A DNA stretch of 64,000 bases from Oryzias latipes. Lineage: Eukaryota > Chordata > Actinopteri > Beloniformes > Adrianichthyidae. The position numbers were made by a program, and so were the translations under genes. Shown piece after piece: positions 9,822-22,640 of this stretch (position 1 is its first letter; the number at the start of each line of letters is the position of its first letter). The stretch lies in the NCBI RefSeq assembly GCF_002234675.1, contig NC_019875.2, positions 23,120,299-23,184,298 of the forward strand, written 5' to 3'. The notes under the pieces are model-generated. The model made no database searches. It was not told the DNA's origin and was given only the letters and a program-made list of their open reading frames with translations.

Positions 9822-12800
9822 TATTAAAAATGGTATGTAAATAAGATTCTAATTCTTTAATTATTACAGGGGAAACAAGTTGTGATTGAAATTTTGATTT
9901 GTGAATATGAAGCTTACCTAATATAATTATTAGATTAATTGCCAATTATGAAATATTCCAATTTTATCTGAAATTGTGAGTCAACTCACATCTCCTCAGC
10001 CATGAGGAGTACCAGAGTAACAAGTAAAAAGTGTTTTTCCCGATGTCCAAAACTGGTAATCGAAAATATAAAGTTTAACAAGTTGTACTGTTGTAAAGCA
10101 CAGTACGTCCGTCTTTCTCTTGTTGTTATGACCCGCCCTTGTGGTTCCTGACCAATGACTGACAAGATATTTAATCACGTGGTTTTGTTAACAAACTTTG
10201 GTCTATAATAGAATGGGCCGCTTGATGACAGTCTGAATACAGACCAAAGGCTAGGTTCAGGACTCGATCCAGAACAAATTAAGGGGACTGAGTCCGGACC
10301 AAAAGATTTTTCCATTCTGAATACATAAAATAAACTTCAGGTTTGCTACTTATTGGTATGGTTAATGAAGGTTTTCCCCTCTTTAAAAGCAGCTTTTAAT
10401 TTTTCAGCGAAAGTCACACAATAATTCAAATTTCCAAAAATCCACATTAAAATAAAGTTAAGTAAAAAGTGCAAATGCGTTGCTGAGCCTGTATGTTTGA
10501 ATACAACATCATTTCTTTTTTTAAATGAGTGTAGATATAAGCGACAGAAAATGTGTTAAATCTGAATTTTTCATCTGACTTTATAAAAAGACTGCCCCCA
10601 TTTCCCATCATCCCTTTGTAAATGCTCTCTCTCACTAGGTTACAGCCCCTCAAATCCTCAACCTCACATTACAGGTGCAGCAAAAATGGCAAGCCATGTC
10701 AGAGCAATCCAGCCGTCCAGTTTTGAGGCAGATCCCAGCTCGGACAAGAAAAATAAAGACGTGCATGGATCTAGTTGTCTATAAGTGGGTGCATCAGAAT
10801 GGAGTGGAGCAGAGAGCTTGTTGCCTGCTGTTGTGGGTTTTAATTCACATTTACAAGCTTTTATTAAGCAACATGTTTTTGCCTGCTCCCGATTCACAAA
10901 CAAAAAAAAAATACTCAGTAATGCAATTTTAAGTCTAATTTTCTTCTTATGTGCTCCATCGTGAGATAAATGCAATATGACTGACCATATTTCCCAATTG
11001 TCATTGGAGTGGGTCTTCCTCTCCAACTGTTCACTTATGACACAAGGTATGTATCATAAAGCTGTACCATTCCTGTGTTTCTGAAAAACATATAGGATTG
11101 CTAAAACTCACAGCTGTGTTGTTTTTGTCAGAAATACAGAGAAGCTGTTATGTTCACTTGCACTTTGTTATAGACAACCTTTTGTGTGCAAATTGGCCCT
11201 CTTAACAGCCTGGAAATCATTAAAACACAATTTTCTTAATAATAAAGAATAAAACAGAAATATGTCGTAACACAGAGTGAACAAAAGATATGGATTATGA
11301 TAGTTGAGAAATGACCAATTACTAATCAATAATGAGATTTATTTTTTGGTGATCCCTCTTTTTTTCTTTTTTAGGTAACTGTCCAGCTCTTCATTTCCTT
11401 ATTAAAATGATAAGTAACCAACAGTTAAATAGTTTTTAATAGAAGTTAATTACATTTTGGTCAAAAAAATGATGGCTAACCATCTGTCAGTTCACCTTTT
11501 TGTCCTTGTTAAATTAACCTCTGTTTATTTTAATTTGTATTTAGCGAAGCACTTCCTCTCTTTTGTTTACCTCTAAAACATAATTTATGCTCTAAATATT
11601 CAAGGATTCAGTCACACACACAGGAATTCCAGCACACACATAGCGCCTGAAGATGAGCCACATTCGGTTACATAACGCGCTGCCAAACGTCCATCTCTAT
11701 TGAGGACAATTCCTTTAACGAGAGACACGCTCTCCTAGCAGCTGTGTTAGTCATCCTCGTTGCTAATTTGCTTCCACCTTCAGGCAAAACAAATAGTAAG
11801 AGGCTGTGTCAGTTCTGCAAATCCTGCTGCCGTACAGCCCCTTTAACACTTTCTGGAGCAAATCTGTTCTGACCTGTGCTTGATTTTCTCTGAAAAGTAT
11901 TACGTTCTACAAGCACTAGCAGCTGTCCCTTCGTGTATTTTGCTACCATAGGCTAAAACGCATGCGTGTGTGTATCTGTGCGTTTGTGTGTGCAGTTTTC
12001 TGGCCGTGGGAGAGAGCTCAGAGGGAGACATAGGCGGGTCACATTTAAGAGGCTTTGGGGCACACAAGTGAAAAGGGGGCCCTTTTCCGGACAGAGACTG
12101 AGGATTAGGATGAAAGACACATGAGGGGGGGATGCTATCTCTTCTGTCACCCACTTGGAGCATCTTTTTTGCAGACATTTGGCATCGAGTTTAGACAAAA
12201 TTAGCAGCTCAAAGATGGCAAGAAAGGGATGGAAATGACACAGATAAGATAAAGAAATGTGGAGACATGACAGACGCATCAAGGACACTCGTGCAGGCAA
12301 AGAAATGCCTCATGTGCGGAAGAAAGCAGCCAAATTCAGTGGACTATACACCCGCCATCGTAAGGACATTTTATATGCGTTGTCTAAAGTTTCACAACTC
12401 ATACAGCTTATGCAACATGTATTTGGTTTAGAATCGACGGAGGTCATGGACTGAGGAAGCTTCAGGTAAACTCCATGCATTCATGTGTGTGATACGTGGT
12501 AGAGCAAAAATAACCTAAACGCTCACATACTGAGGGTAGTTTATGTTGTTGACAAAGCAGCCTAACAGATCTGAGTTAATGTGACAGTTAACTAGCATTA
12601 ATTCAGGAGCCAAAGTAAATGAAGCGGGCCCGCGGACATGACAGAGGAGTGCAGTGGGGATGGGAAGACGTGTGTACTGTACCACACCGCACCATGCTTG
12701 GGTGAGCATGTAGGCCATGCCAACAACAATGCATAATACAGCCTCTGGTGATGGAGGGGGGGTTGGATATGCACACACAACGCTCCCACCTCACCTCTCA

Positions 12801-13430
12801 CGCAGGCACGCACACACTCGCGGCGCACCCACAAACTCACACGCATGCACAGACATTGACGGTGATGGGGCATGGAGCAGTTTATGCTTATATCAAGGGA
12901 AAGTCTTTGATCAGTGTGACAGGAAGGGCACTCGCCCCAAAGGAATGAGCTAACCCTTGCTCTGCAAAAGCACATCCACAATAAATCAGGCATGCTTGCA
13001 TTTTCAACACAAGGGAGAGCATGTCTGATATTTAGCTTCATTAATATGCTAAATGTATGAATATGATTTGTTCCAGTTCAGTGTCCAGAGTAGCAAATCC
13101 AGAGTGGCATCATAATCATAAAGAGCAGAAAGTGCAGATATTCAGGTAGTGCACATAATCCATTTATTTTAATAGTCTCTCAAACCAGAAAAGGAATTCA
13201 AATATAGCCTTTAAATGAAGTGAACCACTGATGTTATTTCTCTGAGAAATTATTCTGTTGAATGCTTTTTGTAATTAGTTTGTTTCTGCTTGCGTATTCG
13301 ATTGCTAAGAATAATGTTGGTAATTCTAGGGTTCTCAGGCCTTTGGGAAGTTTGACATGTTTTCAACTGACTTCCTTAAAATTTTACCTAAAGCCATCAT
13401 CTGAAAATGCAGAAAACTTTGAGAAGTGGA
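9822..13430. other. Intergenic stretch with one repeat copy and no gene
   Basis: AT-rich DNA. Apart from the repeat copy at 10588-11015, I see nothing coding. Open frames near 11900-13041 come from CA/TG-rich simple sequence and lack family resemblance. The segment at about 11700-12480 is less AT-rich and repeat-free and could be regulatory, but no motif decides this. Confidence 0.5.
10588..11015 (+). mobile_element. GACCCACTC-family element, copy 2 (left end missing)
   Basis: The copy starts internally at the CCCATTTCCCATCATCCC block and keeps the right inverted end, ATTGGAGTGGGTC, at 11015. It shares the AAAGACGTGCATGGATCTAG and GTGCATCAGAATGGAG blocks with the other copies. The left end is truncated. 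Confidence 0.7.
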
Positions 13431-13434
13431 TAAA

Positions 13435-13748
13435 CACCCACCCCAATCATCTTTTAATCTATATTAAAAGGATCCTCAGAGTCTTTTAACTTTGATGATG
13501 CCGTTTTTAGCCAAAACAACAAGTGGATGCATCAGAATGGAGCGGAGCAGGGAGCTTGTAGCGTGTAGATTTTACGTCACTGCTACAAGTTTTTATCAAC
13601 TGCCATGTTTATTTGCTCCTGATTCACAGATTTGAAAAAATAAATACACAGAAACCCAATTTTAAGATTAATTTTCTTCATACAAGTCCTCCACAATGAG
13701 AAATGCTACAAGAACATGTTAAAAACACTATTTTCATCAGAATGGATC
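13435..13748 (+). mobile_element. GACCCACTC-family element, copy 3 (internally deleted)
   Basis: Left end ACCCACCCCAATCATC at 13435, then the GATGATGCCGTTTTTAGCC block. The sequence then jumps directly to the GGATGCATCAGAATGGAG block, so about 200 bp of the family interior is missing. The right end is diverged (ATCAGAATGGATC). Confidence 0.7.
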
Positions 13749-13859
13749 TTTAATCAAACAAAAAAAATCTTAAAAAAATACAACAGGGATTCATCCATTA
13801 CGACTCAAGATAACTTATTTCACTAAAGTAAAAATGAGACATTCACGTTCCTGAACAGA

Positions 13860-14330
13860 GGGAACCCAAAGACTCTCCTCAGCTTTGTGATCAAAATAAA
13901 TTCCAGAGAAAATATTCTGTGGACTGATGAGACTACATCTGAATATGTTAAACATGTTTCCTCTTACATCTGATGTAAAATAAACAGCATTCTGAAAAGA
14001 GTATTATAATAACTGTTGAACAAGGTGGTGGGAGTGTCATTGTCTGAAGCTGCAGCTTCAGGGTTTAAAAGTCTTACCAGTAGACAGAAGCTTTTAATCT
14101 GCAAGACATCCAATGAGTAAAAAGAAGAAAACTTGACATCTTACACTTGTTTTGTGGACCAGGGCAACAATGAAAAAACATACAGCAAAGGCACGTGTGA
14201 AGAAATTAAAAAAGACAACGAAGGGAAAGAAAATATGGTCAAAATCAGGGTTTGAACACATTTGAGGTGCTGTGGTGGGATTTTAAACAGACTGGTAATC
14301 CCTGAAAACAACAAAATAAAAGAAATTTAC
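13860..14330 (+). mobile_element. Degenerate Tc1/mariner-like transposase fragment
   Basis: Plus-strand text reads like the middle of a Tc1-type transposase: RENILWTDET near 13905-13940, then a glycine-rich VEQGGGSVIV block near 14015-14055. Further on is diverged text resembling the family's later catalytic region. Stops and frame changes are frequent and no terminal repeats were found. It is an old, inactive fossil adjoining copy 3 of the GACCCACTC family. Confidence 0.62.
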
Positions 14331-14594
14331 AAAACATATATCTTAAAAATCCCTTTTTACAGGAAGGGCAACATTCTCTGCTGAAATGTGACTAAAAAAA
14401 AAAAAGAGTAACAGGTGGAGAACAGCCACATGTTGCCCTACAGATGCGTTTCTCCGGTTACAGACGTGAAACTTCAGTGAGACAGCTGGCATTCAGTGTA
14501 AGGAAGCCCCAAAGTGACAAAAGAAAATAATCGTTTATTTGTAAATTTTCTTTTCTCTATTTAAAAAAAATATGTAAAGAACCAGTAACATAGC

Positions 14595-15008
14595 TGTCAT
14601 GTGGGGAGGGGCAGGCGGGCAGGAAGGACCCAGAATGCAGAGGCGGGAGCACACGGTTCCAGGACAAAGGTTTAATGACTAACAAAAAGCGCTGCAGAGC
14701 AGGGTAACAAAACAAAAACCAAAACTCACTGTGGGCATAGCATGATGAACAGGGCAGAAGACTAACATGGACGAGACATTACGACGTTAATGGACCAGCA
14801 CAAGAGGAAGGCAGAGACAAGACTTATATACAGACAGGGCAGATAAGACACAGGTGAACATGATCAGGACAGATTGGGACAAAGGAAGTAAAACTCAAAA
14901 ACATGACAAGACAGGAAACCTTTCAAAATAAAACAGGAAACAGAACTCAAACATGACAGAACAAGATATAAAGGAAAAACCAATACAAAAGAAACCCAAA
15001 CCATGACA
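14595..15008. repeat. Dispersed teleost repeat with short inverted ends
   Basis: This GC-richer block differs sharply from the AT-rich flanks. It begins TGTCATG (14595) and ends CATGACA (15008), a 7-bp inverted pair. Its text (CAGGCGGGCAGGAAGGACCC near the start; CAGGTGAACATGATCAGGAC near 14850) is of a kind seen in many interspersed copies in fish genomes. It has no coding capacity. It may be a non-autonomous DNA transposon; the superfamily is not decided. Confidence 0.55.
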
Positions 15009-17639
15009 ACAGCACCCAAAATGTTAGATGTAATTTTTTATTGAGTACAAAATTAAATTAATTTAAAAAATTTTTTTGCGTGGTGCATGCTCTTCCATGA
15101 CAAAATGGCAAACTAAACTCAAAAAAAATAATACAGTAAAATGGTAAACTTTTGAGGTGAGTTACTCTTGTTTTGATGAAGGTAAAAGGGTTAGATTAGT
15201 GGGGAAATATCAAGTTTGTTTAAACATGGTTTCTATTAAATTTTCCTACTCTTTATAACATAAATGTCACAGTAACAAATCAAATGGTTTAATCTAATTG
15301 TTGCTGATAAAAAAAACATTGGTTGGTAAAAGTTATTAAAGTCTTTTACCAAAGCAGAAGAGACAGGAAGCAGCCCAGAGTAGAAAATAAACTGATTTAA
15401 AAGGAATAAATTGACCCAATCTGGCTGCACTTTGTGTTCAAGGAGATGCCCATCCAAAAACCAGTGCCCAATCCACCATGTCACTTTTGTCTGTCTCCAA
15501 ACCCTGCGGATGCTTCGCTTTTATAGCAGATGCACAGAACCAAAGGATGTGAGGCATGAAAGCAATGGGAAATTCATTACATATTCTTACCCCCCTCTGT
15601 TAACCATAATCACCACAATTAGCAGACATCTGCAGTGACTCCAAAGCTGGGAGTGTATTCAGGCAATCAGAGCGGCTTCAGCAACAGCAGTAGCTGTAGC
15701 CCCTTTGGTGATGGCCTCATCGTGTATGGAATCATTTCATTTGAAATGGAACGGTTTTTCGAGACAGAAAACTCACTTCTGGCTTCTAGTTAGGTTTCTC
15801 GTTCTGGTTTCAGAGGTAAGCCAGCATGATGGCAGACATGCAGAAGAGTGGAGGAGTCTGGGGCTTTACAGTCAGCTGTTGGAGAAGGCCAAATGGCTAA
15901 ATGAAATATTTCTGACCCATTAAGTAAAATAAACACTCTGTGTCTAACTGTGAACACTGAAGTTGCTTTAGGTTATTGTTAGTGCTGCAATAAAAAGTTA
16001 ATGCGTCCAAGTTGCATCCAAAAAGAACTTTTATGGCAAAAAAACTACTTTTAGAATTTTGCAATATGCCTTTATTCTGTCCAATTTCTCTTTCACTTTT
16101 GTTTTATTGTGTTCAGGTGAAACACTACCCTTTTAAATGAAATGCTATTAATAAGATTGTAAAATAAAAATTGTAAATAGTACAAATGTGTTGTTTCAAA
16201 CAAAAGAAATTTGGTTTAAAAGGTATGTAAAGAAATGATAAGATAGTTTTTGCAAACTGGATAACAGTGTTGATGTAAAACCCTTCTGACTGAGTAATTA
16301 TTACAACTTTTGAAGTGGTCCACAGTGCGGTTGTGTGGATGCTCACCATCTGTGGAGGACGACAGCCTGTTAGACAGCTCATTACTGAAGCAGTTGGAGA
16401 TGTCACTCTGACTAGGCACAGTATGGTTCAGCCCCGATCTTAAGCTGTAACTTAACATGTTGTCATGGAAACCAACAGAAACCCTCAAACACTTTTTGGT
16501 TGGGTTGGTACAAGAACTATCCATCTATCTGAACCGCACAGTGACGTAACAAGGTAGCAGATGGAAGCTTTGCTCTGAATAAATCCTGTGACTCAAAATG
16601 AATGTCTTTTAACTACAGTTTTATTAAGGATTTATATTTATTACCTCAATTGGTCTGATTGTGAAAAGTTTGTGGAAATTCCTTCATCCTGTACATCCTA
16701 TGGTCTGGACTAGAATGCCATCAATAATATTTAATGGCATTATCTTAATGACTGGAGCATACAGGCCTCACTTCACCCAACCCAACCAGATGTAGATGTT
16801 TAACAGGCTGCTTCACATTATGGAGCTGTTCCCTTCATCACGCCTTAAATATAGACTTTGGTGCAAAACTATGACTCAACCAAAAGCTTGACCTTAACCC
16901 AAACAATTAAATGTTCTTGATTCTGATGACAGACATCAATTTGAGCTTTTCGACTCTGTAGTCATCGTTATCTTGACTAAATATTATGCTATCAAAACCT
17001 TAACCTTCTTAAAATGGATAGGACAAAGCTGTAGGTGCTTGCTCTGTCAGGTGTTTTGTAACAGGTTTCCTGTTGATCAAAAGGTCACACAACCTTTTAA
17101 TGTTACTTTCATTAAATGTATAAAAAATAAAACAATAAAGTAAAATTAAATCCAGGAGTTTTGTCTAACTACAGAAGTAAATTAGATGGTAAATACATTT
17201 GGTTCTGTGGTAAATTTGGGCAGTTTTACAAATAAATGAATAGGGACTGACTTGGTCGTGTGGCAGCCTGCCTTCATTGTTTTTGAGCAGCCACCAGTTA
17301 CATCCCAAACTAGTTTCAGAGTGGAAGTGAAAGTGTTGCCCTTTGGTGTAAACTTCACTGTGTTAGTTGCCCGTCAGAGGTTGGTCCTCCAAAACATGTC
17401 CTCAGATATAAACACTCAATCTTGTCTTTGAATCTGTTGGAGGGTTTTCCACTGACATAATGCATTTCTTTTCTCCGAACTTTGATACCAACTTTAACCA
17501 GAAGTCTTAAACTATGTATTGCCTGTTAGTTGAAATACGACTCAAACGGCAAAATGTCTTCAATACTCCAAATGTTCTGACACTCTATTCATCTTCAGAG
17601 GTTGGTCCTCATAAGTATAAGTACTTGTACACGTTTATA
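15009..17639. other. Intergenic, no recognised content
   Basis: AT-rich sequence with only short unsupported open frames. No RNA gene, complete repeat or splice-bounded coding text was recognised. Confidence 0.5.
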
Positions 17640-18204
17640 GACCCACCCTGATGAAAATCGTTTTTTTTGTGTTTTTTTAACATGGCATTTATCATTAAAA
17701 TTTAAGCTTTTTAAGCTATTAAAAATGCATTTCTAAGTATTTCTTTATTCAGATCGTTGTGAATCAGATGAAAAAGTTTGTAGCTGTGCTGCAGAAACTA
17801 CAATTGGCAGGCCACAAGCTCCCTGCGCCACTCCATTCTGATGAATCCATTTGTAGACGACTAGATCCATGTGCGTCTTCATTTTCCTCGTCTGAGCTGG
17901 CTCCTGGCTCAAAATTGTACAGCTGGATGACTCCAATATTGCTCACCATTTTTATTGCAGCACTAATATGAGGTTGGGGGCGTGAGGTGGGAGAGCGTGC
18001 AAACAGAATTGTGACGGGAAGTGGGGGTGGGGTTGCTCAGTGTCAGCGGTCCCACCCACAACTCAGAGGTACACTTTTACTGAACAACTTCGGTTCTGCT
18101 TAAAATATGTCCCAGAAAATGACACAGGTTGGATTTTGGCTAAAAAGGGCATACTGGTAATCATAATTAAAAGACCATTTTTGAAAAGATGATTGGAGCG
18201 GGCC
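17640..18204 (-). mobile_element. GACCCACTC-family element, copy 4 (full length)
   Basis: This is the most complete copy, about 565 bp. It begins GACCCACCCTGATGAAAA at 17640 and ends GATGATTGGAGCGGGCC at 18204, in inverted orientation relative to copies 1-3. Apart from the ends it has no coding capacity; a 70-codon frame inside is fortuitous. Confidence 0.75.
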
Positions 18205-21200
18205 TGGACAAGAGAAGAAGAACATGAAGAAATGGTAAAGATCAGACTAATGTGACAAACTGACTGAAAGTAAGACTAACTGCATGCACGCTCAAAAAAA
18301 GCTTTGCCACACATAGAAGGAAAAACAGCTAATTTACTAAAAATAACACAGGAAACAAAAATGCTTTTTATAGAGCAGCTTGAATTGGATGTATAAGTCG
18401 AAGTAACTTAGAGTAATAGTTTCCTGTGGGTCTTTATCTGTGTCTCACATCGTTCTGGTAGACTTTTGGCACATTCATCTTGACAGCTCAGTTTTATGAA
18501 AGTTTTAAAACATTTGTGTGCAGTTTTCATAAGAAGGTCCAACCACATGGCTTTAGCTTGGCTAAAGTCGGAATTTTGGTTAGGGCACTTCAATACCTCT
18601 TTCTATTTCAGCTATAAAATCTCAACTTTTGATCTCCAAGTAGTACTTTATAGCATAATCCATTTTCTCTGGTTTATAAATGGCTTTTAACTTATTGGTA
18701 GCAGGATGCCAATGATCTGGAATTGTTCAGGTCCAGTTTTGCAGACCTCATCTGTGCCTCCACACTGTTATTTTAGGCTGCACAGACATTGTCCTGTCAA
18801 CTGCTTGTGCTGTCAAGTGCTTGGACATACAGTATAACATGCTCAGTGAGGCCTGTAAGCTCTCAGCAGTTGCTCTTGGGGTTTGAACACTGAATGGTGT
18901 GAATTTAAGGGAAACCCGCTGGGGCACCAAATCCTGTGATGGTTGGAAACTTTCTTAAAGGATTTTCGCTGTGAAAGATTTAACTCCAAATTATGAAGCC
19001 ATGATTTTTCAAATCTTAACATGCACTCTTTCTTAGTACTCCAGTATTACGACATCATGTTAGCTCAAAATTCATGAGAACTCTGGATGATTTCTAGGAG
19101 ATCAAATACTTCTTTCTCTCAATGAAATTATAAATTCTTCAAAGTCACTTTCTTGATTTTCTTTGTGCTAATACTTATTTCCTCCACTGTAGCAGCTTTT
19201 CCCTTTTAGCTCTGAACACTGAATTCTGAGTCTTGGCTTGTTTAATCTGTCTTTTACTCTCTTCTTCTGACATACAGAACTGCTTTAACGTAACCTGACA
19301 TTGCTCCAAAAAATGCTCTACAGTAATTAATAAGTGTTGTACTATTCTAACCTCATTACAATGTTCTAAATTTTCTGACCGTCTTGAATATTGTCTTAAC
19401 GTCATTAGTGTTTTTGCTAAGTTTTCTTCCCAAACACAAACCATGAGTTTCTGTGGTTTAAGGTGTAACTTTCACACAATATACAGATTTTTTTTTAAAT
19501 GTTTTTTTATTTTTACTGTTTATAACAATTTTTTTCACCACTGCTTTTTGGCTTTAGTTCATATTCCCTATAAACTATTAGATTCCAAATACATCATACA
19601 TAAAACAGTAAAAGACAGCATACTCCACCCTGTGGTGTAAAATTTTCTAATGTAGGTATATTTGAATATTCATAGTATATAAGGCCTGAAGTTTTTGATG
19701 ATGTTTTTTGTGTGTGTGTGTTTTTAACAATAAAATTAAATTTGTGTTATTTTTGAAACATTTGTAAAACAAAAACTGATAACTATATTTTTGTCATTTC
19801 CCACCTGAATCTATAGTAGTTTGAATTTTTAAATGATCATAAAGATGTATCCCTGAATTATAATCCATCAATTAATTTATTGGTCAACTGTTGATCTGCA
19901 GGTTTAGGATTGATACATTTTATTCAGGTTTTATTTTAAAAATATTTTTGGAGTTTAACTAGCTTCACCTAGTTGTGTTCATTTTAAATTCTCATGAACA
20001 TGATCCAGAGTGTTTTTGCAAATGTTACATGTGGCATGTACGTTTTATCAATTATATTTCACTATTAAAATGAAAAAACAAATAAAATATTCTAAACTGT
20101 GGGTTTCCTTGTTGTTTTCCAGATGTATCACATATGTGACATTCCTACATTGTAAGCTGTATTTTTTTTTCCAGATAATTTACCTTTTTTTGCCTCAAAT
20201 TTCATGTTTCATAATTTCTAACTAAATTCTATTTGTCACTTTTTGGCAGTTCCATCTGCTTTGATCCTAAATGTTTCAGAAGTGCAGCGGGCAATTAAAA
20301 AAATCTTTTATGACATTCCTGTTGCTCTTCAGACTACTGTTCCTGTTTTTTTTTTAGATCTAATTAGCATTTCTAATGAAGGATGCTTCTTCAGCTGCAC
20401 GGCAGACACCTTGCTTAAACAGCTTCCCTACAATTTTCTCTCCATCAGAGTACTCCCTTTTCAAGCTTGCCACCTACACTCTCTGAAATGCACACCTTTA
20501 CTGACAATAAAATTACACAAAACAGTTTCCCATTGAATAACTTCACATTTGCAACATTGATCTCTGGGGAATGTTTCACCATCCCAGAGTGCTTAGATTT
20601 AAAAAAAGGCCTTTTTTCTTTTCTTTTTATGACAATTTGGAATTTTTTTTCTCACATTAGGATTTATTCCCTTCTGTAATTTACTTCAAATTTCCCTCAT
20701 TGCAAATTTTTTTAACTTAAATTTTATATAAAATAGCCCTCACGTGGAAGGACTCCCTCTTGTGTTGTTCGGAGTCGCTTGTGTTCAAGGTTGTTTTCTC
20801 CATGAGACCAAACCAATGCTCTTCTAATTGTCCAGCCTGTTTAATCACTTTCAGCACTGTCTTTCTTTTTTGTGCAGCTGTGGTGTTCTATTGTTTAACT
20901 GTGAAATCATTTTCAAGATTTAAGCCATTCATTTCCACAACTTCCACTGAATTTCTTTGCAGTTTTGCCAGAACAAAAGCACATGCAACTGAATTATTTT
21001 AGATAACACATTCAAATCTGTAATTCTGCTTTTTAACTTGTAAGTGGGTCTCTGATCTATCACCTCTATCTGCTATCATCAGACTAGAATGAAAAACCTT
21101 AAAATGAACTTTAACTTATTACTTCTTGATCCTACAGTAAAGAGTTATTCAAAAAGATGATGATCTAATACACTCAATCACTTTTTTGCAAACAATATCA

Positions 21201-21225
21201 TCAAAGTGTGCAGACGTAATCACTT
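18205..21225. other. AT-rich intergenic stretch with unresolved coding-like text
   Basis: No known gene was recognised. The minus strand has an 89-codon frame at 19444-19175 with a charged, helical composition, and further broken coding-like text at about 20960-20220. Neither matched a family I know. This may be an old, unrecognised mobile element or pseudogene, or chance. Confidence 0.35.
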
Positions 21226-21227
21226 TC

Positions 21228-21336
21228 CATCCATCCATTTTCACGAGGAGAACATGTACCCTCCACAATGAAATAACCCAGCCAGGATTCAAACCAGGGC
21301 CTTACTGTGTGGCGAGAATGCTAACCAAATATAAGC
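21228..21336 (+). repeat. Fragment of a dispersed teleost repeat
   Basis: The text CCATCCATCCATTTTC, followed by GGAGAACATG and GATTCAAACCAGGGCC, is the familiar tail of an interspersed fish repeat with many copies per genome. Only about 110 bp is present. Confidence 0.55.
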
Positions 21337-21719
21337 CAGATAATTACTCATTAAGTATAAATATAACTTAGATAAATGTTTATAGGGCCTACACTATGCT
21401 ATTCTCAAGCCTTTTATAGTAAACAATATTCATGTATATGATAATATACCACCTTGAGGGATTTTTGCGGCTCGTTTTCCTACCCGGAAGTAAGAAGACT
21501 CGATCTCTGAGGCACTTTACCAAGTATCTATTGTCTAAGTCATTGTCACATGTAATTCTGCATGAATTATATTTAATTTTTTTGACCACATTTATTTGTT
21601 TTGTGATAAGAATACTTTTTATGTTTAAAATGTTGTCCAGAAACGTCAGGAAAAAAGTTGAATATAGATAAAGGTTGTGAAATTATTTCTTGCAAATTTC
21701 CTAATCATCGCCTACAGAT

Positions 21720-22640
21720 GATGAAAACCCAAAGATACAAAATACCACATCATTGCATTTCTTGGTGTGGCCACCTTTTGCATGAATTATTCGATCAGTG
21801 TGCCGTGTCATGGATGCGATCAGCCTGGGTCCCTGCATAGGTGTCATGAAAACTCATATAATTGCCTTCAGGTCATTTGCATTGTGTGGTGTCTATCGTC
21901 GTTTTCTTGTCAACAGCTCATAGATTTTTAACCGGGTTCGGGTCAGCTGTTACTGGCAAATCAAAACTATGGTCACTGAAGCAGCTTTTGGTACCTTAAG
22001 CAGTGCCAGCAAACATAAAGTCCTGCTGAAAAATAAAATCAATCTCCTTACAGCCTATCAGCAGAGGGCAGAGGTGAAGTGCTCCAAAATTCTCTGTTAG
22101 ATGTTTGCACTGATTTAAAAAACATAGTGGACCGACATCAGCAGACGGCGTTGAACCCGCAAACTATCACTGACTGTGGAAATTTACACCAGACTTTAAG
22201 AAATGTGCTTTTTCTGACTCTCTGTTCTTCCTCCAGACTTTTAGATCTTGGTTGAAATGAAATACAAAATTTGCTTTCAGTTGGAAAGAGAACTTAACTT
22301 AACAACATTCCAGTTTTATTCTGAAAGAGGGACATTTGTAGCCCATGGTCATTATTCAATGATTCCAGCCTCAGTCCACATCTCTTGATGCTCTCTCAAA
22401 TTCCTAAAGGGATTTTGCACAACAAATCTTCTCGTGTTAACTTGTTTACAGCACCATGATCAACCATCTTGTTTAGCAATGACCTTTTGTGGCTAGTTCT
22501 CCTTGAAAGGGGTGTCAACCACTGTCTTCTGGTTCATCTGTAAAGTCATCAGTCTTCCCTGTGATTTCATGGCCCACTGACCCAGGCTGAGAGATCATTT
22601 AAAGGAGAGGGAAACCTTTGCAAGTGCTTTGGGTTCATTG
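21720..22640 (-). mobile_element. Degenerate Tc1-like transposon, minus strand
   Basis: Read on the minus strand, the block at 22255-21960 follows the core of a fish Tc1-type transposase: a SDG/WGA-type block, a CFIK-like stretch, then a QQD...FMFAGTA-like catalytic region. Flanking text to about 22640 and 21720 continues the same element. It is full of stops and frame changes and lacks obvious terminal repeats. It is an old fossil, and a different relative from the one at 13.9-14.3 kb. Confidence 0.6.

Noticed and set aside
10664-11026. 120-codon open frame
   Set aside because: Lies within copy 2 of the dispersed inverted-end repeat; the same text in other copies is not open.
12515-13041. 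Overlapping open frames on both strands up to 147 codons
   Set aside because: They come from CA/TG-rich low-complexity sequence; His/Cys-rich text without family resemblance.
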